Assembly: GCA_964017065.1 (NCBI GenBank)
Contig: OZ024783.1
Span: forward strand, 18,513,752 to 18,577,751
Length of the DNA stretch: 64,000 bases
Direction: 5' to 3'
Source of the DNA: Haliclona indistincta
Lineage: Eukaryota; Porifera; Demospongiae; Haplosclerida; Chalinidae
This document shows positions 8,027-23,000 of the stretch, one piece after another. Position 1 is the first letter of the stretch; every line of letters starts with the position of its first letter. A model generated the notes under the pieces. That model was not told the DNA's origin and did no database searches. It saw nothing but the letters and a program-made list of their open reading frames with translations. The translations under genes and the position numbers were made by a program.

Positions 8027-11000
8027 CTGTAATGAGTACATAATAACAGGGACACACTCCATCATGTGGTGTAACTCACTGAGTGTTCTAGAGTGGTCAC
8101 CACTAACACCAGCAGCAGCTGTGGGTAGCTGTGTAGTCATGTCTATAGTACCATACAATAACTCTAATACACTGCAATGGTTCATAATAATGGCATATAC
8201 CTGGTGACTGCAGCCATCGCAACTCATGTTCCCTCAATTCACATTTCTTCTTCTTGATTTCTCCACACCAAGTTCTTGTTGGTGGTATTGTGTAGAGGAT
8301 GTGGCGAGACTCTCTCTGTGGGTTACAGGAGCAGGGAAAGGAGTCCTCGATAGTGATGCTGTCTACATCAAAGCTGAGCCTCTCCTCTGTTTCACGTATT
8401 TTCTCACGGATGATGGAACGAATGACGGAGCAATCACTGTCGCTGAAGATCTCTAGTTGAAGCTGTCTCTCAATAATAGTGACATCACCTCCTTCTTTGT
8501 AGTGAAGTACAAAGATGTTTCTATACTGCTGCTGTCCATTGACAACACTGAATAAGCGAGAGGACAGGAGCAACACGATCAGTGTAGGAGAGAACGCAGG
8601 AGGCAGAGGTATGTAGAGCTCTCGACCACCGACTCGAGTTCTCAACCTGACAATCCACGGACACATCTGCTCTAAATCAGCTGTTGTCTCACGCTCTTGT
8701 TCCTTTGAAGCATAGCGTAGTACACACGGCATAAAGAACTCATTGGATTTCTCGATAATGGCAACAGCCTTTACCTCAGCAAGGAGGTTGATAAATGCCT
8801 CAGCATTGAGCAGGCGAGGGAATTGGAAACACTCTGCCAGTGTGTGTCGGTCAAAGCAGCCATGCTGTTGGAAGTGTTCCCTGGCACCAGCAGGAAGGTC
8901 GATGCCAAACAGATCATGGAGCTCGTCTTCATTGATAAAGGACACACCAATCAGGAGGGACACCAGGTCATGGATGGGCTTCAGATTTACGATAACGAGT
9001 GACTGGTAGTGTAAGATGAGGTTGAGGTTATGGAAGAATGTGATTGCCTTCCTGGTCTCCTGCTCATCCATATCCAGTGACCTGCCGATATCCACACACT
9101 CCTGCAGTGATAGAATGGCTCTCTGCTCGGCCTTAGATGAGGACAACAGACTAAGATAGAACCCAAACCATCGTAGCTTTATAGTAACCTTTACGGAAGG
9201 GCTCTTGCTGATTAGCCGTCGTAAGTCCATCATGTATTGCCTTCTCTGCTTCTTGTCACTGATGATTGCATTGACAGAAAGGATAGGCTTGCCTTTGTAG
9301 TTGATTCGGAGTGGCTCATAGGCTTTCAGGCTCTGGGCTAGGCTGGTATTCTTGTCATCAAGTGACTCACTCACACACTCGTGCATTCTGTCGGCAAACG
9401 TGCCGATGACAGCAAAACGTGGGTTACCATGGTAATCCGATGAAGGCATCAAAGAGGGAAGAAAGGAAGACATTGATTTAGCGAGAGACTCTAGTAGCTG
9501 CCAATATGAGTGCTGGAGCCTTGTATCAGCCATGTTGATAGAGTGGCCTCGTATACAATATGAGAACTGTGGGATGGCATCTAACCGCTCATTAAGCTTC
9601 AGAGTGAAGAGGGCTAGACACTTGTTGCGGACAAAAAGAGGGAAAACGTCCAGATAGTTTGGTTGACCACCAGAGTCAGACATTAGTAGTAATCTGGTAC
9701 GAAAGAGGCGGGTTGATCCACGGACCTTGGGCAGTCGCTGCATGATGTCTGTCAATATCTGAGGAAAGTCTCGTCTGTGCTTGGTTGCAGTACCAGGAGC
9801 TGCTGGAGGAGAGTGGGCTGGGTCAGAGAGGGTAGGGGTAGCTCCCGTCTCATGCAGGACAGCACTTCGTTGCTCTGTACCAAGATGGTCGACAGGTTTA
9901 GCCAGATCCTCGATAGTTTCACAAACCTAAGGGTGGATGAGCACAATAGGAACAATGAATAACAATTATTTTCATGTGACAACTATAGTTTCAGTGGAGT
10001 AGATTTCAGTGAAAAAAGAGAAAAAATCAGTAGTGGTCCTAACTACCGTAGATCTGGAAATTTTGAGCATCTAAATACTTCCGTCTGTCGTCCTAACAAC
10101 GAAAATCAAAAACACGAAAATTGTGATCACCGAATAAATTCAAGCGGCTGGACGATCTCCCCGATCCCCAATGTCCTCTTTCTACGCCCAAGGGAGATCG
10201 TCAAGACCAACCTTGTAGACATGATAGCCTCTAACAACAGAGTGCTTTGACACTTCCATGCTTGACTTCTACACACTGCCATGTGTGGTACCAAGCTCGA
10301 CCAAGTTAATATTAGGCGTGAACAAAAATAAGTAGCAAAAAATTCAACGTCGTTAGTCATATAAAGGACAGAACTGAAATTAGATGCAACGAAAATTTTA
10401 CATGTACAAAATGAATACGTGAAAATTCCCAAAAATATGATAGCTCAAAAACGACTGAAAAAGTTTAGTTGCTGTGGGAGATCCAACAATTATTGTTCCT
10501 GAATTAGGCGGAACGATATGATGTCACAAGGTTAAAAATCAACAATAAAGAACCGCTGCACTGCTGTGTTCCAACACATATAGCAACAATGTAAAAACTT
10601 GTTCAAGTTTCAAGAGATCTGTTTTCAGCTGATAAGCAAAATCAAGCTAGAACCAGCGTTTTCACTCTCAAAGATACTGTAGTGGAGCTATTCTTGTAGT
10701 TGGCACACACAGCCATGTCAAACCTCTATACACTGCAATCCCGCTAGAAGTTGCCATTCTCCAGCCCTCTACGAGCGATTGGTTCCCCTTGTGACGTCAC
10801 GTATCACTCCGCCCAATTCAGGAACAATAGTCGGTTCACCAACAGCAACTTAAATAATTTTTTATGTCGTTTTTGAGCTGACCACTGCTGATTTCTTTCT
10901 CTTTTATCACTGAAATCTACACCACTGAAACTATATAGTTTAATGGAAACTAATATTTTTATTAACACCGTTAAGGGGGTTGAAGGCATGCGTTAGACAT

Positions 11001-14000
11001 CGTCGTGTAGTGGTTGACCATGTGCGGGAAAAAAAGGGGGAAGAGGTGTCCTGCTCTGAAGGAGATAGGAGATGGGCGCCATTCTGTGTGCTAATCTCCT
11101 CCAGATGGGCCAGGGAACCCCCCTTTATGTTATTGATTTTTTTAAAAGACATACATACTGCATATGAATGATGCTGAGATATAGGGATGTGGAGGGAGGG
11201 TGAATGCAGCTCCCAGTAATGGTATAGTGCTGTCGAGTGCGTCGACTGTACAGACACGCGGCCTTGCTGCTGCTTTTATGACATGCTGTTATCTGAGGTG
11301 GCTTGCGCAAATGCGACCCAGCCACATGGGTTGGAACTAGTGAGTGCTTGGCCTGCCAGCACTAGTAGCTTTCGATGAGAAGGCAGGCACCATCGAGTGC
11401 TCTAGTCTGCAGGTTAAGTGGACTGGGACCCACTCGGGTTAACACCTGTTTGACCCACCTAGATCAAACAGACCATTTTGGCACGAAAGCTCCCTTTAAT
11501 TACCACAAAATGTTTTCATGGGTTGAAGTACCCTCGAAAACTATCGAATTTAATCAAAGTCCGTTAAGCATACATAGCATACCATGTCAAGCATTCTGTC
11601 AGGAGTGAGCTCCTCCCACTCCACATCCTCAGAACTATCGTCTCCTACTATGATGGAACATGATGGTGGCTCAGCAACGCCAGTGCTATGGCGCTCCACA
11701 GCAGGGGGTCGACCCATGGCTAGATCAATAACCGATGTCTTCCCGGTAGCTGGAGGACCTTGTGTTGTCACATTAGAGATTTCGACAGTGACGTTATAGC
11801 CCAGCTTGTCCATGGCTTCATCATTGCTAACTGCAGAGAGGAAGGATCAGAGTAGCTATGATCACAACACAGCTAGTGTAGCTACTTATCATGTGACCAC
11901 AGCATATACAATATCACAACACAGCTAGTGTAGCTACTTATCATGTGACCACAGTATCTACAATATCACAACACAGCTAGTGTAGCTACTTATCATGTGA
12001 CCACAGCATATACAATATCACAACACAGCTAGTGTAGCTACTTATCATGTGACCACAGTATCTACAATATCACAACACAGCTAGTGTAGCTACTTATCAT
12101 GTGACCACAGTATCTACAGTATCACAACACAGCTAGTGTAGCTACTTATCATGTGACCACAGTATCTACAATATCACAACACAGCTAGTGTAGCTACTTA
12201 TCATGTGACCACAGTATCTACAATATCACAACACAGCTAGTGTAGCTACTTATCATGTGACCACAGTATCTACAGTATCACAACACAGCTAGTGTAGCTA
12301 CTTATCATGTGACCACAGTATCTACAATATCACAACATGTATTATGTAGACAAACTTACAAGAAGTTGTAAAAACATCACAAGAGCTGAAGCAGCCAGAG
12401 TAAGCAATGAAGAGACAACTGATAATATCATTACCCAGGAAAGGTAGGCGTCAGAGGGTTAAGGGTGCTTAGTCACCGCCCACACAAATTATCAATGGTG
12501 GTTGCTAAGGACTAAAGCTCAGCTAAAGCAATAGTTATGATAAAGAGACAAATATCAGATATCAGAAATATCAGAAGAGAGAGAGAAAGCAGAGAGGGAG
12601 AGAGGGCTATGGTGTCAATTCAAAACCACCATGGTGGTTTTGGTAGTAGGCATGTGTGTGTTGAGAGGTATGCCACAGGTATAGGTCAGTATACAAGCAT
12701 GGTAGTAGACATGTGTGTGAGGTACGACACAGGTAGGTCAGTATACAAGCATGGTAGTAGACATGTGTGTGAGGTATGACACAGGTAGGTCAGTATACAA
12801 GCATGGTAGTAGACATGTGTGTGTTGAGAGGTATGACACAGGTAGGTCAGTATACAAGCACGGTAGTAGACATGTGTGTGAGGTACGACACAGGTAGGTC
12901 AGTATACAAGCATGGTAGTAGACATGTGTGTGAGGTATGACACAGGTAGGTCAGTATACAAGCACGGTAGTAGACATGTGTGTGAGGTATGACACAGGTA
13001 GGTCAGTATACAAGCATGGTAGTAGACATGTGTGTGAGGTATGACACAGGTAGGTCAGTATACAAGCATGGTAGTAGACATGTGTGTGTTGAGAGGTATG
13101 ACACAGGTAGGTCAGTATACAAGCACGGTAGTAGACATGTGTGTGAGGTACGACACAGGTAGGTCAGTATACAAGCATGGTAGTAGACATGTGTGTGTTG
13201 AGAGGTACGACACAGGTAGGTCAGTATACAAGCATGGTAGTAGACATGTGTGTGTTGAGAGGTACGACACAGGTAGGTCAGTATACAAGCATGGTAGTAG
13301 ACATGTGTGTGTTGAGAGGTACGACACAGGTAGGTCAGTATACAAGCATGGTAGTAGACATGTGTGTGTTGAGAGGTACGACACAGGTAGGTCAGTATAC
13401 AAGCATGGTAGTAGACATGCGTGTGTTGAGAGGTACGACACAGGTAGGTCAGTATACAAGCATGGTAGTAGACATGTGTGTGTTGAGAGGTATGACACAG
13501 GTAGGTCAGTATACAAGCATGGTAGTAGACATGTGTGTGAGGTATGACACAGGTAGGTCAGTATACAAGCATGGTAGTAGACATGTGTGTGAGGTATGAC
13601 ACAGGTAGGTCAGTATACAAGCATGGTAGTAGACATGTGTGTTGAGAGGTATGACACAGGTAGGTCAGTATACAAGCATGGTAGTAGACATGTGTGTGAG
13701 GTACGACACAGGTACATGTAGGTCAGTATACAAGCATGGTAGTAGACATGTGTGTGTTGAGAGGTATGACACAGGTAGGTTAGTATACAAGCATGGTAGT
13801 AGACATGTGTGTGTTGAGAGGTATGACACAGGTAGGTCAGTATACAAGCATGGTAGTAGACATGTGTGTGAGGTACGACACAGGTAGGTCAGTATACAAG
13901 CATGGTAGTAGACATGTGTGTGTTGAGAGGTATGACACAGGTAGGTCAGTATACAAGCATGGTAGTAGACATGTGTGTGTTGAGAGGTATGACACAGGTA

Positions 14001-17000
14001 GGTCAGTATACAAGCATGGTAGTAGACATGTGTGTGAGGTATGACACAGGTATAGGTCAGTATACAAGCATGGTAGTAGACATGTGTGAGAGGTACGCCA
14101 CAGGTAGGTCAGTATACAAGCATGGTAGTAGACATGTGTGTGTTGAGAGGTACGACACAGGTAGGTCAGTATACAAGCATGGTAGAAGACATGTGTGAGA
14201 GGTATGACACAGGTAGGTCAGTATACAAGCATGGTAGTAGACATGTGTGAGAGGTACGCCACAGGTAGGTCAGTATACAAGCATGGTAGTAGACATGTGT
14301 GTGTTGAGAGGTATGACACAGGTAGGTCAGTATACAAGCATGGTAGTAGACATGTGTGTGTTGAGAGGTATGACACAGGTAGGTCAGTATACAAGCATGG
14401 TAGTAGACATGTGTGTTGAGAGGTATGACACAGGTAGGTCAGTATACAAGCATGGTAGTAGACATGTGTGTGTTGAGAGGTATGACACAGGTAGGTCAGC
14501 ATACAAGCATGGTAGTAGACATGTGTGAGACGTATGACACAGGTAGGTCAGTATACAAGCATGGTAGTAGACATGTGCGAGAGGTATGACACAGGTAGGT
14601 CAGTATACAAGCATGGTAGTAGACATGTGTGTGAGGTATGACAAAGGTAGGTCAGTATACAAGCATGGTAGTAGACATGTGTGTTGAGAGGTATGACACA
14701 GGTAGGTCAGTATACAAGCATGGTAGTAGACATGTGTGTGAGGTATGACAAAGGTAGGTCAGTATACAAGCATGGTAGTAGACATGTGTGTTGAGAGGTA
14801 TGACACAGGTAGGTCAGTATACAAGCATGGTAGTAGACATGTGTGTGAGGTATGACACAGGTAGGTCAGTATACAAGCATGGTAGTAGACATGTGTGTGT
14901 TGAGAGGTATGACACAGGTATAGGTCAGTATACAAGCATGGTAGTAGACATGTGTGTGTTGAGAGGTATGACACAGGTAGGTCTGTATACAAGCATGGTA
15001 GTAGACATGTGTGTGTTGAGAGGTATGACACAGGTAGGTCAGTATACAAGCATGGTAGTAGACATGTGTGTGAGGTATGACACGGGTAGGTCAGTATACA
15101 AGCATGGTAGTAGACATGTGTGTGAGGTATGACACGGGTAGGTCAGTATACAAGCATGGTAGTAGACATGTGTGTGTTGAGAGGTACGACACAGGTAGGT
15201 CAGTATACAAGCATGGTAGTAGACATGTGTGTGAGGTAAGACACAGGTAGGTCAGTATACAAGCATGGTAGTAGACATGTGTGTGTTGAGTGGTATGACA
15301 CAGGTAGGTCAGTATACAAGCATGGTAGTAGACATGTGTGTGAGGTACGACACAGGTAGGTCAGTATACAAGCATGGTAGTAGACACGTGTGTGTTGAGA
15401 GGTATGACACAGGTAGGTCAGTATACAAGCATGGTAGTAGACATGTGTGTGTTGAGAGGTATGACACAGGTAGGTCTGTATACAAGCATGGTAGTAGACA
15501 TGTGTGTGTTGAGAGGTATGACACAGGTAGGTCAGTATACAAGCATGGTAGTAGACATGTGTGTGTTGAGAGGTATGACACAGGTAGGTCAGTATACAAG
15601 CATGGTAGTAGACATGTGTGTGTTGAGAGGTACGACACAGGTAGGTCTGTATACAAGCATGGTAGTAGACATGTGTGTGTTGAGAGGTATGACACAGGTA
15701 GGTCAGTATACAAGCATGGTAGTAGACATGTGTGTGTTGAGAGGTATGACACAGGTAGGTCAGTATACAAGCATGGTAGTAGACATGTGTGTGTTGAGAG
15801 GTACGACACAGGTAGGTCAGTATACAAGCATGGTAGTAGACATGCGTGTGTTGAGAGGTACGACACAGGTAGGTCAGTATACAAGCATGGTAGTAGACAT
15901 GTGTGTGTTGAGAGGTATGACACAGGTAGGTCAGTATACAAGCATGGTAGTAGACATGTGTGTGAGGTACGACACAGGTAGGTCAGTATACAAGCATGGT
16001 AGTAGACATGTGTGTGTTGAGAGGTATGACACAGGTAGGTCAGTATACAAGCATGGTAGTAGACATGTGTGTGAGGTACGACACAGGTAGGTCAGTATAC
16101 AAGCATGGTAGTAGACATGTGTGTTGAGAGGTATGACACAGGTAGGTCAGTATACAAGCATGGTAGTAGACATGTGTGTGAGGTACGACACAGGTACATG
16201 TAGGTCAGTATACAAGCATGGTAGTAGACATGTGTGTGTTGAGAGGTATGACACAGGTAGGTTAGTATACAAGCATGGTAGTAGACATGTGTGTGTTGAG
16301 AGGTATGACACAGGTAGGTCAGTATACAAGCATGGTAGTAGACATGTGTGTGAGGTACGACACAGGTAGGTCAGTATACAAGCATGGTAGTAGACATGTG
16401 TGTGTTGAGAGGTATGACACAGGTAGGTCAGTATACAAGCATGGTAGTAGACATGTGTGTGTTGAGAGGTATGACACAGGTAGGTCAGTATACAAGCATG
16501 GTAGTAGACATGTGTGTGAGGTATGACACAGGTATAGGTCAGTATACAAGCATGGTAGTAGACATGTGTGAGAGGTACGCCACAGGTAGGTCAGTATACA
16601 AGCATGGTAGTAGACATGTGTGTGTTGAGAGGTACGACACAGGTAGGTCAGTATACAAGCATGGTAGAAGACATGTGTGAGAGGTATGACACAGGTAGGT
16701 CAGTATACAAGCATGGTAGTAGACATGTGTGAGAGGTACGCCACAGGTAGGTCAGTATACAAGCATGGTAGTAGACATGTGTGTGTTGAGAGGTATGACA
16801 CAGGTAGGTCAGTATACAAGCATGGTAGTAGACATGTGTGTGTTGAGAGGTATGACACAGGTAGGTCAGTATACAAGCATGGTAGTAGACATGTGTGTTG
16901 AGAGGTATGACACAGGTAGGTCAGTATACAAGCATGGTAGTAGACATGTGTGTGTTGAGAGGTATGACACAGGTAGGTCAGCATACAAGCATGGTAGTAG

Positions 17001-20000
17001 ACATGTGTGAGACGTATGACACAGGTAGGTCAGTATACAAGCATGGTAGTAGACATGTGCGAGAGGTATGACACAGGTAGGTCAGTATACAAGCATGGTA
17101 GTAGACATGTGTGTGAGGTATGACAAAGGTAGGTCAGTATACAAGCATGGTAGTAGACATGTGTGTTGAGAGGTATGACACAGGTAGGTCAGTATACAAG
17201 CATGGTAGTAGACATGTGTGTGAGGTATGACAAAGGTAGGTCAGTATACAAGCATGGTAGTAGACATGTGTGTTGAGAGGTATGACACAGGTAGGTCAGT
17301 ATACAAGCATGGTAGTAGACATGTGTGTGAGGTATGACACAGGTAGGTCAGTATACAAGCATGGTAGTAGACATGTGTGTGTTGAGAGGTATGACACAGG
17401 TATAGGTCAGTATACAAGCATGGTAGTAGACATGTGTGTGTTGAGAGGTATGACACAGGTAGGTCTGTATACAAGCATGGTAGTAGACATGTGTGTGTTG
17501 AGAGGTATGACACAGGTAGGTCAGTATACAAGCATGGTAGTAGACATGTGTGTGAGGTATGACACGGGTAGGTCAGTATACAAGCATGGTAGTAGACATG
17601 TGTGTGAGGTATGACACGGGTAGGTCAGTATACAAGCATGGTAGTAGACATGTGTGTGTTGAGAGGTACGACACAGGTAGGTCAGTATACAAGCATGGTA
17701 GTAGACATGTGTGTGAGGTAAGACACAGGTAGGTCAGTATACAAGCATGGTAGTAGACATGTGTGTGTTGAGTGGTATGACACAGGTAGGTCAGTATACA
17801 AGCATGGTAGTAGACATGTGTGTGAGGTACGACACAGGTAGGTCAGTATACAAGCATGGTAGTAGACACGTGTGTGTTGAGAGGTATGACACAGGTAGGT
17901 CAGTATACAAGCATGGTAGTAGACATGTGTGTGTTGAGAGGTATGACACAGGTAGGTCTGTATACAAGCATGGTAGTAGACATGTGTGTGTTGAGAGGTA
18001 TGACACAGGTAGGTCAGTATACAAGCATGGTAGTAGACATGTGTGTGTTGAGAGGTATGACACAGGTAGGTCAGTATACAAGCATGGTAGTAGACATGTG
18101 TGTGTTGAGAGGTACGACACAGGTAGGTCAGTATACAAGCATGGTAGTAGACATGTGTGTGTTGAGAGGTACGACACAGGTAGGTCAGTATACAAGCATG
18201 GTAGTAGACATGCGTGTGTTGAGAGGTACGACACAGGTAGGTCAGTATACAAGCATGGTAGTAGACATGTGTGTGTTGAGAGGTATGACACAGGTAGGTC
18301 AGTATACAAGCATGGTAGTAGACATGTGTGTGAGGTACGACACAGGTAGGTCAGTATACAAGCATGGTAGTAGACATGTGTGTGTTGAGAGGTATGACAC
18401 AGGTAGGTCAGTATACAAGCATGGTAGTAGACATGTGTGTGAGGTACGACACAGGTAGGTCAGTATACAAGCATGGTAGTAGACACGTGTGTGTTGAGAG
18501 GTATGACACAGGTAGGTCAGTATACAAGCACGGTAGTAGACATGTGTGTGAGGTACGACACAGGTAGGTCAGTATACAAGCATGGTAGTAGACATGTGTG
18601 TGTTGAGAGGTACGACACAGGTAGGTCAGTATACAAGCATGGTAGTAGACATGTGTGTGTTGAGAAGTACGACACAGGTAGGTCAGTATACAAGCATGGT
18701 AGTAGACATGTGTGTGTTGAGAGGTACGACACAGGTAGGTCAGTATACAAGCATGGTAGTAGACATGTGTGTGTTGAGAGGTACGACACAGGTAGGTCAG
18801 TATACAAGCATGGTAGTAGACATGCGTGTGTTGAGAGGTACGACACAGGTAGGTCAGTATACAAGCATGGTAGTAGACATGTGTGTGTTGAGAGGTATGA
18901 CACAGGTAGGTCAGTATACAAGCATGGTAGTAGACATGTGTGTGAGGTATGACACAGGTAGGTCAGTATACAAGCATGGTAGTAGACATGTGTGTGAGGT
19001 ATGACACAGGTAGGTCAGTATACAAGCATGGTAGTAGACATGTGTGTTGAGAGGTATGACACAGGTAGGTCAGTATACAAGCATGGTAGTAGACATGTGT
19101 GTGAGGTACGACACAGGTACATGTAGGTCAGTATACAAGCATGGTAGTAGACATGTGTGTGTTGAGAGGTATGACACAGGTAGGTTAGTATACAAGCATG
19201 GTAGTAGACATGTGTGTGTTGAGAGGTATGACACAGGTAGGTCAGTATACAAGCATGGTAGTAGACATGTGTGTGAGGTACGACACAGGTAGGTCAGTAT
19301 ACAAGCATGGTAGTAGACATGTGTGTGTTGAGAGGTATGACACAGGTAGGTCAGTATACAAGCATGGTAGTAGACATGTGTGTGTTGAGAGGTATGACAC
19401 AGGTAGGTCAGTATACAAGCATGGTAGTAGACATGTGTGTGAGGTATGACACAGGTATAGGTCAGTATACAAGCATGGTAGTAGACATGTGTGAGAGGTA
19501 CGCCACAGGTAGGTCAGTATACAAGCATGGTAGTAGACATGTGTGTGTTGAGAGGTACGACACAGGTAGGTCAGTATACAAGCATGGTAGAAGACATGTG
19601 TGAGAGGTATGACACAGGTAGGTCAGTATACAAGCATGGTAGTAGACATGTGTGAGAGGTACGCCACAGGTAGGTCAGTATACAAGCATGGTAGTAGACA
19701 TGTGTGTGAGGTATGACACAGGTAGGTCAGTATACAAGCATGGTAGTAGACATGTGTGAGAGGTATGACACAGGTAGGTCAGTATACAAGCATGGTAGTA
19801 GACATGTGTGTGTTGAGAGGTATGACACAGGTAGGTCAGTATACAAGCATGGTAGTAGACATGTGTGTTGAGAGGTATGACACAGGTAGGTCAGTATACA
19901 AGCATGGTAGTAGACATGTGTGTGTTGAGAGGTATGACACAGGTAGGTCAGCATACAAGCATGGTAGTAGACATGTGTGAGACGTATGACACAGGTAGGT

Positions 20001-23000
20001 CAGTATACAAGCATGGTAGTAGACATGTGCGAGAGGTATGACACAGGTAGGTCAGTATACAAGCATGGTAGTAGACATGTGTGTGAGGTATGACAAAGGT
20101 AGGTCAGTATACAAGCATGGTAGTAGACATGTGTGTTGAGAGGTATGACACAGGTAGGTCAGTATACAAGCATGGTAGTAGACATGTGTGTTGAGAGGTA
20201 TGACACAGGTAGGTCAGTATACAAGCATGGTAGTAGACATGTGTGTGAGGTATGACACAGGTAGGTCAGTATACAAGCATGGTAGTAGACATGTGTGTGT
20301 TGAGAGGTATGACACAGGTATAGGTCAGTATACAAGCATGGTATTAGACATGTGTGTGTTGAGAGGTATGACACAGGTAGGTCTGTATACAAGCATGGTA
20401 GTAGACATGTGTGTGTTGAGAGGTATGACACAGGTAGGTCAGTATACAAGCATGGTAGTAGACATGTGTGTGAGGTATGACACAGGTAGGTCAGTATACA
20501 AGCATGGTAGTAGACATGTGTGAGAGGTACGCCACAGGTAGGTCAGTATACAAGCATGGTAGTAGACATGTGTGTGTTGAGAGGTACGACACAGGTAGGT
20601 CAGTATACAAGCATGGTAGTAGACATGTGTGAGAGGTATGACACAGGTAGGTCAGTATACAAGCATGGTAGTAGACATGTGTGAGAGGTACGTCACAGGT
20701 AGGTCAGTATACAAGCATGGTAGTAGACATGTGTGTGTTGAGAGGTACGACACAGGTAGGTCAGTATACAAGCATGGTAGTAGACATGTGTGAGAGGTAT
20801 GACACAGGTAGGTCAGTATACAAGCATGGTAGTAGACATGTGTGAGAGGTACGCCACAGGTAGGTCAGTATACAAGCATGGTAGTAGACATGTGTGTGAG
20901 GTATGACACAGGTAGGTCAGTATACAAGCATGGTAGTAGACATGTGTGAGAGGTATGACACAGGTAGGTCAGTATACAAGCATGGTAGTAGACATGTGTG
21001 TGTTGAGAGGTATGACACAGGTAGGTCAGTATACAAGCATGGTAGTAGACATGTGTGTTGAGAGGTATGACACAGGTAGGTCAGTATACAAGCATGGTAG
21101 TAGACATGTGTGAGAGGTACGCCACAGGTAGGTCAGTATACAAGCATGGTAGTAGACATGTGTGTGAGGTATGACACAGGTAGGTCAGTATACAAGCATG
21201 GTAGTAGACATGTGTGAGAGGTATGACACAGGTAGGTCAGTATACAAGCATGGTAGTAGACATGTGTGTGTTGAGAGGTATGACACAGGTAGGTCAGTAT
21301 ACAAGCATGGTAGTAGACATGCGTGTGTTGAGAGGTACGACACAGGTAGGTCAGTATACAAGCATGGTAGTAGACATGTGTGTGTTGAGAGGTATGACAC
21401 AGGTAGGTCAGTATACAAGCATGGTAGTAGACATGTGTGTGAGGTATGACACAGGTAGGTCAGTATACAAGCATGGTAGTAGACATGTGTGTGAGGTATG
21501 ACACAGGTAGGTCAGTATACAAGCATGGTAGTAGACATGTGTGTGAGGTATGACAAAGGTAGGTCAGTATACAAGCATGGTAGTAGACATGTGTGTGTTG
21601 AGAGGTACGACACAGGTAGGTCAGTATACAAGCATGGTAGTAGACATGTGTGTGAGGTAAGACACAGGTAGGTCAGTATACAAGCATGGTAGTAGACATG
21701 TGTGTGTTGAGTGGTATGACACAGGTAGGTCAGTATACAAGCATGGTAGTAGACATGTGTGTGAGGTACGACACAGGTAGGTCAGTATACAAGCATGGTA
21801 GTAGACACGTGTGTGTTGAGAGGTATGACACAGGTAGGTCAGTATACAAGCATGGTAGTAGACATGTGTGTGTTGAGAGGTATGACACAGGTAGGTCTGT
21901 ATACAAGCATGGTAGTAGACATGTGTGTGTTGAGAGGTATGACACAGGTAGGTCAGTATACAAGCATGGTAGTAGACATGTGTGTGTTGAGAGGTATGAC
22001 ACAGGTAGGTCAGTATACAAGCATGGTAGTAGACATGTGTGTGTTGAGAGGTACGACACAGGTAGGTCAGTATACAAGCATGGTAGTAGACATGTGTGTG
22101 AGGTATGACACATGTACAGGTAGGTCAGTATACAAGCATGGTAGTAGACATGTGTGTGTTGAGAGGTATGACACAGGTACATGTAGGTCAGTACACAAGC
22201 ATGGTAGTAGACATGTGTGTGTTGAGAGGTACGACACAGGTAGGTCAGTATACAAGCATGGTAGTAGACATGTGTGTGTTGAGAGGTACGACACAAGTAG
22301 GTCAGTATACAAGCATGGTAGTAGACATGTGTGTGAGGTACGACACAGGTAGGTCAGTATACAAGCATGGTAGTAGACATGTGTGTGTTGAGAGGTATGA
22401 CACAGGTAGGTTAGTATACAAGCATGGTAGTAGACATGTGTGTGAGGTATGACACATGTAGGTCAGTATACAAGCATGGTAGTAGACATGTGTGTGTTGA
22501 GAGGTATGACACAGGTAGGTCAGTATGGTAGTAGACATGTGTGTGTTGAGAGGTACGACACAGGTAGGTCAGTATACAAGCATGGTAGTAGACATGTGTG
22601 TGTTGAGAGGTATGACACAGGTAGGTCAGTATACAAGCATGGTAGTAGGCATGTGTGTGTTGAGAGGTATGACACAGGTAGGTCAGTATACAAGCATGGT
22701 AGTAGACATGTGTGTGAGGTACGACACAGGTAGGTCAGTATACAAGCATGGTAGTAGACATGTGTGTGTTGAGAGGTATGACACAGGTAGGTCAGTATAC
22801 AAGCAAGGTAGTAGACATGTGTGTGTTGAGAGGTATGACACAGGTAGGTCAGTATACAAGCATGGTAGTAGACATGTGTGTGTTGAGAGGTACGACACAG
22901 GTAGGTCAGTATACAAGCATGGTAGTAGACATGTGTGTGTTGAGAGGTATGACACAGGTAGGTCAGTATACAAGCATGGTAGTAGACATGTGTGTGTTGA

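Noticed and set aside
9752..9982. Separate 76-residue protein upstream of gene A's large exon
   Set aside because: The true frame of the large exon (VCETIEDLAKPVDHLG...) covers this region and joins in phase with the P-loop exon; the 76-residue frame is a shadow.
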